Shown one piece after another: positions 42,816 through 54,949 of a DNA stretch of 64,000 nt; the first letter of the stretch is position 1, and each line of letters starts with the position of its first letter. Under the pieces are notes generated by a model, which saw only the letters and a program-made list of their open reading frames with translations, had not been told where the DNA came from and did no database searches. Location: the NCBI RefSeq assembly GCF_014851395.1, contig NW_024044459.1, positions 2,046,001 to 2,110,000 of the forward strand. Direction: 5' to 3'. A program made the position numbers and the translations under genes. The stretch is from Micropterus salmoides. Lineage: Eukaryota > Chordata > Actinopteri > Centrarchiformes > Centrarchidae.

Positions 42816-43935
42816 ATCAATGCGGCATGGCATGAAGGCAGTCAGCCTGTGGCTTTGATGAGGTGTTCTGGAAGCACAAGTTGCTTTGATGGCAGCCTTC
42901 AGCTCGTCTATGTTGTTGGTCTGGTGTCTCTCACTGTTCTCTTGACAATCTATGGGGTTCATGTCAAACGAGTTAGCTGGCCAACCAAGCACAGTAATAC
43001 CATGGTCAGCAAACTCGTTACTAGTCATTTTGGCCCTGTGGGCAGGTGCCAAGTCCTGCTGGAAAAGGAAATCAGCATCTCCATAAAGCTTGTGAGCAGA
43101 TGGAAGCATGAAGTGGTCTAAAATCTCCTGGTAGGTGGTTGCATTGACTCTGGACTTGGTAAAACACAGTGGACCAGCACCAGCAGATGACATGGAATCC
43201 CAAATCATCACAGACTGTGGAAACTTCACACTGGACTTCAAGCTACTTGGATTTTGTTGCTCCACTTGTCCTCCAGACTCTGGGACCTTGATTTCCAAAT
43301 GAAAAGCAAAATTTACTTTCATCTAAAAAGAGGACTTTGGACCATTATGCGACGGTCCAATTCTGTTTCCCCTTAGCCCAGATAAGATGCTTCTGCACTC
43401 TGTGAACAACCAGCCCTTTCAGCAATGACCTGCTGGAGCTTACTCTCCTTGTGGAGGGGGTCAGTCAGAAGTCTTCCCCGTGATTGGTGTTTGAACCAAC
43501 GGCTGTGGCTCAGGAGGTAGAGCGGGTTGGCCGTTAATCGGAAGGTCGGCAGTTCAATCCCTGGCGGCTGTTCTGCCAGTGTATGAATGAGTGTGACTGG
43601 TAAATGCAGATGTAGTGTAAAAGCGCTTTGAGTGGTTGAAAAGACTAGAAAGGCGCTATACAAATACAGAGCATTTACATCCAGACTGAGAGAATATAGG
43701 CTCTTCTCAGGCCAACGTGTCTGTATTATACATTGTTTATTCTAGTATTCCAATATTATGAGATATGGATTTCCATGAGCTTACCGCCATAATTATCGAG
43801 ATTTAAACAAAAAAAGCCTGAAATATTTAACTTTAGTGTAATGAATCTTATGATATGAAAGTTTCACTTTTTGAATAAAATTACGGAAATAAATGAACTT
43901 TTTCATGATATTCTAATTTTATGAGATGCAACTGT
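42816..43935 (-). pseudogene. Tc1-like transposon, broken by L2 and SINE insertions
   Basis: Minus-strand transposase relic: after the usual C-terminus (HRLTAFMPCRID near 42835) come SSVKFPQSVMIWDSM, HFMLPSAHKLYGDADF, FQQDLAPAHRAK and GWPANSFDMNPIDC. In the last, the catalytic NPIE is changed to NPID and then frameshifted. A SINE sits at 43499-43680 and the right inverted repeat runs to about 43935 (ending 'gagatgcaactgta'). The 5' part of the gene is largely missing between 43330 and 43498. Dead. Nesting shows this element is older than the L2 and the SINE. Confidence 0.8.
43499..43680 (+). mobile_element. tRNA-derived SINE with A and B boxes
   Basis: A box 'tggctcaggaggtagagc' and B box 'ggcagttcaatcc' are correctly spaced for pol III transcription. 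The tail 'aaagcgctttgagtggttg', 'gctatacaaatac' is identical in plan to the SINE at 9035-9275. It has inserted in the Tc1 element between 'gtttgaacca' and 'ccagactgag'. Confidence 0.8.
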
Positions 43936-44339
43936 ATGTGTATTGTTGTCACACACTTTGTCTGAGTTGTTATGTCCCCACCACTTTTCAACACAAAGTG
44001 TCCCCTTTGGGGAATAAGAGAATGGTATCAATACGTCCAGGTACAGCCTAGTGTCCCTTTTGAGAACAATCACATATTTAGCCTATACAACCAAAGTTAT
44101 CTGAATAACCACATATTTCTTCCAAGTCTACAATATTCCACATGAAAACTCTCTCACAAATATAATAAAATTTATTGATAGAAATAACAACATTTGTTAG
44201 TTAAAGAGAAGACAACAAATATAGGTTTTGTTACGCCATTTTTTAAATACAACAAACAAAAGTCAGTAATGAAATGTGCCTTGCACTTCTAGAACACAAA
44301 ATTCTACAGTTAAAACTCGCAATAGTTACTCTGGTCGGG
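43936..44339. other. No gene recognised
   Basis: AT-rich intergenic sequence upstream of the SUB1 promoter. Nothing supportable on either strand. Confidence 0.5.
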
Positions 44340-44482
44340 GACGAGCTTTTTTGTGAGCGCGCGCTTCCTTCGCCATGCGGACGGGGGACGGGCTAGAAGA
44401 CGCGGAAACAGTCCGATAAACACCGGAAGTCAGTCAGCTTTCCGCTTCCTATCCAGAGATCCGCTCTACTACATCGTATCAT
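44340..44482 (+). promoter_or_regulatory. Putative SUB1 promoter and non-coding exon 1
   Basis: An abrupt CpG-rich block (gagcgcgcgcttcc, cggacgggggacggg) in AT-rich DNA. It contains ACCGGAAGT at 44422-44430, an ETS/GABP-type site common in housekeeping promoters, and ends at a consensus splice donor at|gtaagga (44483). SUB1 in vertebrates has a non-coding first exon, and the coding exon at 46087 begins right after an acceptor (ctcagcag), so such an exon is required. Assignment is by position and motif only. Confidence 0.5.
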
Positions 44483-46086
44483 GTAAGGACTAACAGTTTA
44501 ACAAGAACATGCTAATACGTGTCTATGCGAAGACTTCTGTTTCATTAGGAGAGCAGCTTGGTGTTTTACTGCACAGACATGAAGTCACAGTGCACATGCT
44601 AAAGAAAGTTAATGTCATCTACAAAACGAGAGAGCGTAACTTGTGCAACGGGGCTTCAACTCTGCTAAAGCTAGCTATCGTGGCTAACGTTAGCGTTTAG
44701 CTGGCTAGCTGACGTCCATGTCTGTATATAAAACCGTCGTAACATTGAAGTGCAGCAAAGCCTCCAGACGCGCGTTGTCACTTCATTGCATTAGCCTGCA
44801 TGACAAAGGCTTAATGAGACTGTTGTGTGTGTGTGTTATTCCAGGTTGAAACTGCCTTATGTCAAACGTAGAAAGATATCCGCTTCAGCGCAGGAGTGAT
44901 GGTGGCAAACGCGAAAGTGTATTTGCATCAATCCTAAAGCTAAATAATGTGCGCAGACAGATTCCGGGGAGACACAGGAGGCGGAAGCACAGCCAGCTTT
45001 CCGTTTGGATGGCGCGGCTCGCGGTCTGCGTCGATAATTTTGTTTTGTGTTTCCTCCACGTGCCTTAGGCGAATCTGGCAACAAAGGACAATACACAACA
45101 TACACAACAAACACTACGAGCAGCGTCGCCCGTGTTCACCGCTGACTGGAGGGGAAACATCAAGGAAGTCTGCGTCGATTTAGTCCAAAAGTCAATTTTA
45201 ACGTCACTTTGGCAGAAGAAGAAGCGACGTCCCGCTGATCCAGGAGCACATTAAAATATCTGAAACCATATTTGTTTCTATCAGGGAATACTGTAATAAC
45301 AGTGGTATGAGCTGCTACCATAGCACAAATCGATAGCAGATGCTCTCACAACAGAATCATTTTACATTGCACTCAGATGTGTATTGTAAGAATACGGGGA
45401 ACATATTTTGATATTCTATTATAACATATTTATCATTATCCCAAAGACAGTAAAATGTGTCAGTTCTATCAATTTAAACTTTGTAAATAAAGTAAGAAAT
45501 TAATAAAGGTGAGAACAGTAAAAGTTCTATGCGCTGTAATATTGCAATATAAATATGCCTACTAAATTAAATTTTTGTGAGCTTGTTATAACCACAACAT
45601 ACAGTGTACACAACGAGCTAGTTAATTTCTGTTTGTTTAAAGATAACACGGGCAACATGTCAGATTCATCGAATTTCAACCACAGTCTTGACGGCATGAC
45701 CAACAGGCAAAGTGTTTTTTGCTCTTGACCTAGGTTTCCCTTTACTTTCCCCTTAAAAGCCATATCGGAAGCTGCAAAATGGGAGCTATGATGATTACAG
45801 CCCCACTAGCACGGTAGCGCTCACAGGTGGAGATTGCGTTCTTTGTGGAAAAGATTTTTTTTCATTACAGTTATTGGTCACTATAATGATTCCATACTGG
45901 CTGTAAAGATATCCCTTCATAGTGCAGATAGACTAAAGGGATTATCATTTAAGGATTACATTTGTAGTGTGAAATCATTTTGCAATATGCAGCAGGACCG
46001 AGTTTGAGAAAGTCTAGAATAAACCTGTCCCTGTGTATGTGAATGTAAATCTGATCGGTCTGATATTTGATCCCCTGTCTCAGCAG
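44483..46086. other. Probable SUB1 5' UTR intron
   Basis: No further gene. Another GC-richer block at 44855-45240 follows a possible acceptor (gttattccag at 44835-44844); it could be an alternative 5' exon or a separate transcript. A (GAAGAA)-type run at 45214-45224 resembles the SINE-like tail at 27742. Confidence 0.4.
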
Positions 46087-46087
46087 A

Positions 46088-49000
46088 ATGCCAAAATCAA
46101 AGGAAGTGCTGTCTTCCACATCTGGAAGTGACTCAGACAGTGAAGTAGAGACCAAGGTTTGTGCTTTAATAAGAACTTCAGATTTGTTTCTTTTATTCAT
46201 GTACATGTAATGTGTCTTGTGAAACACTGTTCAGTTTAAAGGGGCAGTATGTAGTTTTCAGCGGCCAGTAGCGGTGCGGTTTTAGGATTGCAAGTCTGTA
46301 ATCGATGACTACCAGCTATGTACAGCATGCTAACCTCGACAACCCAGCTGTATTCTAACGTTAGCTATCCTTATTAGCTAGGCTCCTTACATGCTTGCTT
46401 ATAAGTTATTTGAAGGTGGGTCTCGACATTGACAGCGTTGTTCAGAAAATAGATGACGATGAAATAGCTAACTTGAATGCATTAGGTTTTCTATACACCA
46501 GGCATATAAACTCCTCACCTTTTGGTGAAATTCACTGTTTTGAAATCAAAACAGGTCGTGATTTGTGCAGATCCGATGAGGAAAATATCTTTGGGGGACA
46601 GTTGGTCGTTGCTAAGACAGCATTTAGGCCTACCCATTTTATTTACCGACTCCTCTCTAACATGAGATTTGCAACTTTACAACTGGCTCTGCCTAAAAAA
46701 TCATCACTCCTAATGCCTCAACCCAACAGCCAATCAGAGGCAGAGTAGGGTGGGTCTTTTTTCTAGTCTGCTTCAGTGGGGAGTCAGATAGCTGGACACA
46801 TGAAATTGCTGAACGAGCAAACTGTCTGTCGGACAGCAAGCCTGATGTAAGACGGAAGTAAGCTAGCTTACAATATTAACTGTCCTGTCTGATACAGTAA
46901 TGTTGCCAATTTTATGACTTTGCCTGCTGTTTTAACCAGTGATGTTAGCTAAACTACTTGCTCAGAGCAATGGTAGCAACCTGTGTATATAGTGTATGAA
47001 AAATTGATCTACAGGAGAAACATGTGAAAGCAACATAGAATGCCTGAGAGCTGCACTGTATTAGATTCTGTACTACTTGATTTTTAATTGTCACCTGCCA
47101 CCTGAATTTTGTGTTTCCCTTTACATAAATAAAAACATCCATCCATACATTGTCAAACACTTATCCTGCATACAGGGTCGCGGGGGGGCTGGAGCCTATC
47201 CCAGCTGACGTTGAGCGAAAGGCGGGGTACACCCTGGACAGGTCTAAATAAATACATTTCCATCTTAAATTGATGTAGGAAAGGCAAAACAACAAACGTC
47301 ACTCACCAGAACGCAGGACATTGTGTTCCCAGACCCTCAACTCATATATTTCAGCTTTGATGATTTCTATTAAATGCTGTTAAATTATTGTCACATCTTG
47401 TTCTCGTGACACCAGTATGGTGCATTGCCACGTCTCGTGAGCTAAGTGTATCTTCACATCCCTAATCTGAGCCCCTATGTCCCAACTACGTTTCAACACA
47501 AAGTGATGCCCTTGCGCGTCGGTATCTTTCTCTTGTGGCAGTAGACAAATGCACCTTATCTATACAAAATGTAAGCTGTGTGTTTCTCTGCTTGTATATC
47601 CTTCTCACTTTTTTTTTGCCCTGACCAGTTTGCATGCCTGATATACACAAGGCTCTGTTTCTGTTTGAGGGAGAGAGGGAGCGAGTGGAGGTGCTGAGCG
47701 AGTCTATGCGCTACGCGCAGCTCCACAATGGATTATGATTTTACTCATAGTTAAAGTATATAGTATGTGGCAGTCAGTGATATTGTGGCTAGTTGTATTG
47801 CCACAAATAAATCAATGAATGGGAAACACTGCATTGGGTTGCAGATTCTAGAAACAGTTTTTATGTCATCTTAGTTCTGATAGTGAGTTAAAATTGCCTT
47901 ATATCGGCGCATGAAAAACCAATTGCTGATCATCCCTTCAATCGTCGATAGCCAATCCAATCGGCACAAGCCTAATGTGGATCGCATCAGCTGATAAAGC
48001 AATGTGAAAAGACATAACGTTACATATTATGTATTTCACTGGATAATGTTAGCAACTGCTCGGCATTAGCTGAAAAGCTAATGTGACTCCAGCCTTTCCG
48101 ATGTTCACTGTTATCAGTTGACATCATCTAAATCTTGTCTGGTCGGACAGGCTTTATCACATACAACTTTATTGTTGTTTTGTATCCTTATGTTGGAGTT
48201 TGTGTTTTAGATGAAGATCAGATCACTTTTTTACAACCATTTTATGGAGAAATCCACGTAATTCCATCCTTCTTTTTTTTTTTTTACGCTTGCCAGTAAT
48301 GTTGTTTGATTTAATTTGCTGTCATTTAGGATGAGCGAAACGTAGTAACATTTCGAAAAGACGATGGTGACTGACGACATTTAGGGCGCCAAACTAATTT
48401 TTTCCACCACCATCTCAAAACTCACAAGGGGGGAGCACTGACATCATTCCACAGTAGCTTACAGACGAGGCTGCATGTGGACAGTTCCTGTTCATCAGCT
48501 TCGTAAGCGCAGGCCTTGACCCGATTATTAAGCCAGCTAATTATATTTTATTAATATAAATGACTGCTCATTTCATACAGCCCTGCCTGTCTGTTTCGCT
48601 CTCCCTGTATCTGCCTGATTTGTTGACTTTCTTCATCAGCAGTATGTTTCATATACTCACCCTAAAAACACAGCTCACCTTTTGGATCTTTTCACCTGCA
48701 AGTCCGTTATCACAGCAGCAGGTGAGCTGCGTGTGAAGCTGCGTGTTTTTTTAATGACCTAGCCGATCGAAACAACATGGGACAGAATAGGGAACCGAAT
48801 ATTCGATTGTTGGGTACACATTCAATTTTCAATTTTGAGATTCGATTATTGAGGGTTTGTTTTTTTTCACACGGCTGACCTCCGCTGAACATAATACTCC
48901 AGTTCCCATCAAAGGGAAAACAAAATGAAGCTCTCAGCGTGATGACAGCAGAAGTGTGGAAGGTATGGCGTTTATTAATTTTACAATTGCTTAATATTGC

Positions 49001-52000
49001 AGATCAAAACAGTCAGATTTCCTACATTTTAAAATTAATCAGTAAATTGTTGGCTGGAAAAAACAAAACAAAAAACAACATAATGAACACATTTAAATAA
49101 TTATATCAGGCCGATTGTAGAAAAAGAGCATTTAGTCTCTATAATAAAAGTTAAAAGTGAATTTTGCATAATAGCATGTTATTTAGTTTTGCTACCGGAA
49201 ATACCGCTCATCCCGTCTGCTCTCCCCCTGGACACTCGCCTGGCTAAACTTTTCCCCGTTTCTCTGGACTCTCAGCTGCAGTACCCCCTGCTCTGTACAG
49301 CAGCCACCAACCCGGTTCGGCATACATGTATTTTCACTCTACATTGCTCTTCATCCGGTAAATATCGGAACCCTTTACCCAGCAATAATTATCCCTTTAT
49401 TTATTTAAATCCTCCCTTTCTTAGTACTGCACTTGGGTCTGCTAGCCTTGCCATTAAAAAGGTAATAACAAAGTTTTGGTAATTATCACTTAGCTAGCCT
49501 AGCTATGAGTATAAATCCCTCACTTAGCAGAACGTCTTGGGCATTTGTCCTTATTCTGCTGTTCTGCTTCTTTCAGTGAAATTCATAGCTGCACTGTAGC
49601 TCGTGAAATGACAGCCTGCTTTTCAAGAGACGTTTAAACAATTGGCATAATGCCTCTTACGCTACATCTTTCTGTTTGTGTTCATCAATAAATCATTTAA
49701 TCGTGTCAGTTGATTGTGGTCCTTGCTAGTGGTTTGCGTAGCCTCAGGAAATCAGGAGGGTGTCTTTTTTTTTTCCCAGCCTGACTTCAGTGACTTCATA
49801 TAGACCTGGGCCAATCAATTCTTAATTTCTGATTATGTAATATTAGCCATAAGAGACCAATAAAACCTTACTAAACATTTCAATAAAAGAACGAGGTTGT
49901 TCCTGATCAAAAATCTTTATTCAGGAAAAAAGTGAACAAGAGCACCCTTTCATAAAGAGATTTAAAAATAGATTCAGCATAAACACAGTGAAGATCTGTG
50001 CTGAAACTGCAAAACGAATTCTACTCTTTTAGCTACACAAACAAACGAAGTAGCTTATACAAAAATAAAAACAAAGTAACTTACAACTTATAAATACAAC
50101 AGTGCCTGTATCTATTGCTTCACAGTTTTACTGTGACAGTGTTTAGAACTCAAATTTGAGATTAAATCTCAAGATTTCTGGCTAGAAAACCATGTTCACC
50201 TTTTCTGGCTTTAATAGGCTGCAGAGTGGAGTAACAACACTACCCGATGTGCACACACGTTCAGATGGAGCACTGGTAGCACACATGCACAGATATTTAC
50301 GTGCAGGCCAAGCTGGCCATGAGAGGGAACCTGGTTAGCTTTCCACCAAGTTAGTGGCTCTTCTTCCACATCAACAGACAATTCCTGTAGGTACATCAAC
50401 ATCTCTGCTTCAGCTTTTTGATCAGCAGTGATCACTGCTGCTGTAGCTGCTCTTCTCCCAAGGTGAACATTTTTTCTTAGGCGCAGTGCTACCACCTGAT
50501 TCCTCTTCCTCGTCTCTCACTTGTGCGGGACCTGGTGTTGAAGCTGTTGCTGCTACTGCCACCATCTCTGCTATCAGTTCATTTTTTACAGCACTTAGCT
50601 CGGGTGGCTTCATGTGATCCCCTCTGTATCTTGGGTCAAAAAGTGTTGCTTTGCGCATCATCCTCTGGGTGGCATCATGCCCATATTTGCCTTTCATCTA
50701 TTCAAGGATGACATGCTTCAGGTCGGCTGTGAGTTTGGTATCCTGCTCCAACTCCTCCAGCACACCTTCCAGGTGGGTTAACATGGGCAACAGTGAGGAA
50801 ACCGTAACAGTTTTCTCCAGAGAGAATGTCTGTGAACTTCGTTACTGGCTTCAACACGTTGTTAACCGCTTCCTGAACACTTGTGTCCTGCCATGTAAGC
50901 TGCGGGAGCGGGCGGCGGCTTTTGTCCTGAGCAAACACCCGTTTGATGGCTTGCACCTGCTCCAGGATTCTCTCCACCATTTGCTGTTTTGAGCCCCATT
51001 GTGTTGCACAGTCCTGTCAGGAAAAACATATTCAGTCATATTCTGCTAACTTGTAAGTAGCCTAACTGATGTTATAGTCCTACATATATTATTATATGTA
51101 GGACTATAACATTTAATATTTATTTTTTTTGATTTTTTTTTTGTAATGCATATGCTATTTACAATGCACTTAGGCCTGTTTACGTTTTTCTAACAGTCAC
51201 TGACAAAAAGGTATTGTGGTGATCCCACAATGTCAAATAAGCTTAACATATAGGCCTAAGCTTAATTATGTAAGTCATTCCTGTTGTCTGTGTCTCTGCT
51301 CGCAATAGTTTAGTCCTAATAGACAATTAATAGCGTTGTTTGCAAAGTAGGCTAAACATTAAGTAGGCCTATGTGCATTGTTTTACATTTTGGAAATTAA
51401 ACACTTGTTAAATAATTATAGTTATCTAGGCTAGGTATCAGCTGGCCTACAGTTTTTTTTTAATTACTGTGATCAAGGAGTGCTGAGGGAGGTTCAGCTC
51501 TTCTTGTGCTTTGCGCAGCTCTTGTCTCCTCCACCAGCTGTGGGGAAAAAGCAGTGTTGACTGCCCGGCAAACCTCGAATGCCCGATCAGTGCTGGCCTT
51601 CTGCTGCTTAAGTGAGTTGTTTATATCAATGTTAAGCTTGTGACCAAAACAACTTAACCACGGCCATTTTAATTGTCAGATGGCCACCACAATATTTGCC
51701 CCATTATCAGTAGTTACGCAGGAGATTTTTCTTTCTTCTATTTTCCACTCAAGTATGGTACCCCGCAATGCCTCTTCCAGGTTGTCTGCTGTATATGCAT
51801 AATGTGCGGTCACTGACATGTAAGGCATCATGTTGCAGCTGGACCACATGTCAGTTGTCAGGGCCAAATATTCCACATCATCCAGCAATGCTGATATGTT
51901 TGCTCTGGTGTCGTTGGGACTTCGGGAGTGCGGTCTTCGAGAAGAATTTCCGACTTGGCAGCTCATACTGCTTATCAAATGTCTGCAGCATGGCCTTAAA

Positions 52001-54715
52001 TGCACTCTTCTCTACAGTACAGTCTAGTATCTTACAATGTCACGCTTGTACTTTTGGCAAAAGCCCCAGTTATAGTTGGTTGGTAGCTAGCTGTTCTGCT
52101 TTGGCCAGTTGCGCAAGATGGCAATGTACCGTATTCTGCAGGATGGTACACACGCAGATGGTCATGCAAATTTGTCGTCTGTCCATCTTTTGCATGGATT
52201 ACCTGAACACAAATCCTGCAAACCACCTCAGATGTGTCTCTTGGCTGTCCTCTTTCATCTGGCCTAAACCCAAAGTACTGCCAGATAGGCAAAGTGGTAC
52301 CTTTTTTACCAACTAAGTTTGACAACGCCATTATTGACTGTTAGGATATACATATAGTAGTTAATAAACTACTACAAGTCAGTAGCAAATATATTAATAA
52401 TTAGAAGTTGGAAAAAAATGAAAGGGAGCTACTGAAAGTGCTCCTGTGTTTGAGCAGCATGTCATGGAGTGGGTGGAAGACGTTGTACAAGATGACATGT
52501 AGTTTGGACAGCATCCTCCTCTCTGACACCACCGACAGAGTCCAGTTCCAACCCCACAATGTCACTGGCCTTGTGGATCAGTTTGTTGAGTCTGTTAGCG
52601 TCCGCTACCCTTAGCCTGCTGCCCCAGCGTACAACAGCAAACAGGATGGCACTGGCCACCACAGACTCATAAAACATCCTCAGAAAATAGAGACTGCTTT
52701 GGCCCTTCCTGTAGAGGGCTTGAGTGTTCTTGGCCCAGTCCAGTTTATTGTCAATGTGTAATCAGAATCAGAAGGGGCTTTATTGTCAAGTAGTGTTTTA
52801 CACGTATGAGGAATTTGCTGTGGTGATAAGGTGCTACACGTAGACAAACATACAGTCGACATAAATAAATGTAGAAATGTATAAACTGACAACATAAAAA
52901 TATAACAACAAAGATCAACAATCAACAACAAATATGCAACGTGCCAGGTCTGAGCCCGACACGAGATGAAACAGTATTTACATGTGCAGAGACATTTGTA
53001 TCGTTTGCAAAGGGTGAGTGTCAGTGGGGGACCCGGGCCTTGTTAATGAGGCTAGCTGCAGACGGGAAAAAGCTGTTTTTGTGGCGAGAGGTTTTGGTCC
53101 TGATGGACGGCAGCCTCCTGCCAGAGGGGATAGTCTGAAACAGTTTGTGTCCAGGGTGGGAGGAGTCAGCTGCAATCTTTCCTGCACGCCTCAGAATCCG
53201 CGAGGAGTACAGGTCCAGAAGAGAAGGAAGATTGCAGAATCTTCTCTGCAGAATGAACGAATGATGCGCTGCAGCCTGCCCTTGTCCCTGGCAGTGGCAG
53301 CAGCGTACCAGATGGAGGAGGTGAGGATGGACTCAATGATGGCGGTGTAGAAGTGCACCATCATTGTCTTTGGTAGGCTGAACTTCTTCAGCTGCTGCAG
53401 GAAGTACATCCTCTGCTGGGCCTTCTTGATGATGGAGGTGATGTTCAGTTCCCACTTGAGGTCCTGGGAGATGATGGTGCCCAGGAAGCGGAAGGAGTCC
53501 ACAGTGGTGACTGGGGAGTCATTCAGGATGATGGGGGAGGGTGGGGCTGTGCTCTTTCTACGAACATCTCCACTGTCTTCTGAGCGTTGAGCTCCAGACT
53601 GTTCTGGCTGCACCAGGTCACCAGATGGTAGATCTCCCACCTGAGATGAGCCCAGTGAGGGTGGTGTCATCCGCAAACTTCAGGAGCTTGACGGACTGGT
53701 GACTGGAGGTGCAGCTGTTGGTGTACAGTGAGAAGAGAAGCGGGGAAAGAACGCAGCCTTGAGCGGATCCGGTGCACTCTATGTATACCAGTTAATCCTG
53801 GACTGGATGGTGAGGACATGATGATCGGAAATAATTTAAAATGTATTTGTACATTTTTCTAGGCTAAGAGAAAGAAACCAAGTGCACCTGAGAAACCTGC
53901 CAAAAAAACAAAGAGCGGAGAGAGTTCCAAGCCAGGTGGCTCCTCTAAGGGCAGCAGCAATAGCGATGACAACATGTTCCAGGTCGGTATCACAGGTGTA
54001 CTGTACTTTCAGCTGTTCAGATAGAAACATTTATACTCTCCAGGAATTGCACGCAGTTTTGACCCATTTCATTAGTTATTTTTTAATTCAACAGATATGA
54101 ATGAAGGTGCATTACTTCAGCAGACTATCAGATCAAAAAAGACATTCAGATCAAAAAAGCTTTTAATTCGTTGTAATAAAATATAATATAAAATGTTAGA
54201 AATATAATGTTAAAAATATCTTTTGTTAAAAGCTTCAATGTTGAACCCTCATTCTTGTGTGGAGTTAGGTATTGTTGAGTATTGATTGGATGGCATTGTA
54301 AAGGACAAATGTATTTATCCCAAAAATATTTTGTGGAGCAATGTCCAGTTGATAGTTTGCTTCTTACAGATTGGAAAGATGAGATATGTCAGCGTCAGGG
54401 ACTTTAAAGGTAAAGTCCTGATTGACATCAGAGAGTACTGGATGAACCAAGATGGTGAGATGAAGCCGGGGAAAAAAGGTAATCACATCAGTAAGCCCTG
54501 CATATGCTATAGATGCTGTGTGTTTTAATACCTTTCAATGATATACATCCAGTACATATTTATCTTATCAGACGTTTGATGTTTACAGTTGTGGTGTAAG
54601 ACACAGCTTAAAGCTCTGTTTTAAATGTCTTGTAGGTATCTCCCTGAATCCTGAACAATGGAACCAACTAAAGGACCAGATTTCAGAAATTGATGACGCG
54701 ATTAAGAGAATATAA
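46088..54715 (+). CDS. sub1: SUB1 / positive cofactor 4 (PC4), four coding exons
   Basis: Coding exons 46088-46156, 53863-53982, 54370-54478 and 54636-54715 join to 125 aa (human SUB1 is 127). The N-terminal region has the Ser/Asp-rich SEAC-like stretch GSDSDSEVETK, a CK2-type phospho-region; exon 2 is Lys-rich (AKRKKPSAPEKPAKK) and ends SDDNMFQ. Exons 3-4 encode the single-strand DNA-binding dimer domain: GKMRYVSVRDFKGKVLIDIR, EYWMNQDGEMKPGKKG, ISLNPEQWNQLKDQISEIDD. All junctions have gt...ag: aag|gtttgt, cag|gtcggt, aag|gtaatc; acceptors ctag|gc, acag|at, gtag|gt. PC4 is a nuclear coactivator of RNA polymerase II that binds melted DNA and TFIIA-TBP and helps chromatin and repair (family knowledge). 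The large first coding intron (46157-53862) is filled with transposons. No frame defects: a functional gene. Fish have paralogues, so the a/b copy is not stated. Confidence 0.96.
46157..50200. other. SUB1 intron 1, left part
   Basis: No exon seen. 46230-46870 is a probable DNA element ('taaaggggcagtatgtagtt' at its left edge). 47110-47250 is an abundant fish repeat (next entry). 47260-50200 is AT-rich with scattered T-runs (48267-48288, 49765-49774) and no supportable gene. Confidence 0.45.
47110..47250 (+). repeat. Abundant fish repeat ('tatcctgcatacagggtcgc' type)
   Basis: Shares 'cttatcctgc.tacagggtcg' and 'cgggggggctg.agcc' with 57820-57870. This copy continues with 'gacgttgagcgaaaggcggg' and 'tacaccctggacaggt'; the two copies cover overlapping parts of one family. 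Confidence 0.7.
50201..52331 (-). pseudogene. hAT transposase (BED-finger, ZBED-like), degenerate
   Basis: Minus strand, antisense within the SUB1 intron. N-terminus 52331: MALSNLVGKKGTTLPIWQYF and a BED zinc finger VVCRICVQVIHAKDGQTTNL...HLRVYHP (C-x2-C...H-x4-H). The catalytic part near 51880 has LALTTDMWSSCNMMPYMSVT and VTTDNGANIVVAI (first Asp region, RNase H-like). Residues follow at 50980 (VKRVFAQDK-like, QEAVNNVLKPVTKFTDILSG), 50697 (KATLFDPRYRGDHM) and the dimerisation domain near 50400 (EMLMYLQE, PLTWWKANQ). The last ends in a frameshift, so ERVFSSGG-type residues appear only out of frame. The middle (51040-51670) is lost or too decayed to read. Dead; no inverted repeats were found. 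Confidence 0.85.
52416..52756 (-). pseudogene. Rex1/CR1-like LINE C-terminal fragment, outer
   Basis: Minus strand: DNKLDWAKNTQALYRKGQSS, FLRMFYESVVASAILFAVV, then RVADANRLNKLIHKASDIVG, the segment downstream of RT in this LINE group. It is split at 52757 by the 3' end of another LINE copy (next entry), so it was the older insertion. Confidence 0.75.
52757..53800 (-). pseudogene. Rex1/CR1-like LINE RT C-terminus and 3' UTR, inner
   Basis: The 3' terminus 'aatcagaatcagaaggggct' (52762) marks its end; the 3' UTR runs to about 53000. Coding residues then read on the minus strand: KTKTSRHKNSF-like near 53090, AIIESILTSSIWYAAATARD, SFRFLGTIISQDLKWELNIT and PPSPIILNDSPVTTVDSFRF (53600-53300). RT catalytic box is absent. 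It lies in the SUB1 intron ~60 bp from exon 2. Confidence 0.8.
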
Positions 54716-54943
54716 GCATTCCTTTCAGTGTTATCTGTTGAACTAAGTGAACATGTTGGCTAATCATTTTTGTAAAAAGTCTGGGATTGTTTTCTAATGG
54801 ACTTTATTTTGTAGTTGTATAGATCTAGTGTCGTCTGTATACTCTGGTTTTCTGTGTGTTTTTGAGCTGTTGTAGTAAAGGTATAGGTGGAGGAGGTGGT
54901 TGATTGGTGGGTAGAGTGCATCAATACAATTTTTGTATTGAAT

Positions 54944-54949
54944 AATAAA
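54944..54949 (+). promoter_or_regulatory. Likely SUB1 polyadenylation signal
   Basis: AATAAA about 230 bp after the SUB1 stop, in a T/G-rich context; no earlier canonical signal is seen. Confidence 0.55.

Noticed and set aside
44859..45068. 69-codon basic frame upstream of SUB1
   Set aside because: Follows an acceptor-like site but has no recognisable family and no clear donor; left as possible alternative 5' sequence.
46395..46748. 117-codon frame in SUB1 intron 1
   Set aside because: Sits in probable non-autonomous DNA-transposon sequence; no domain, and composition matches flanking repeat.
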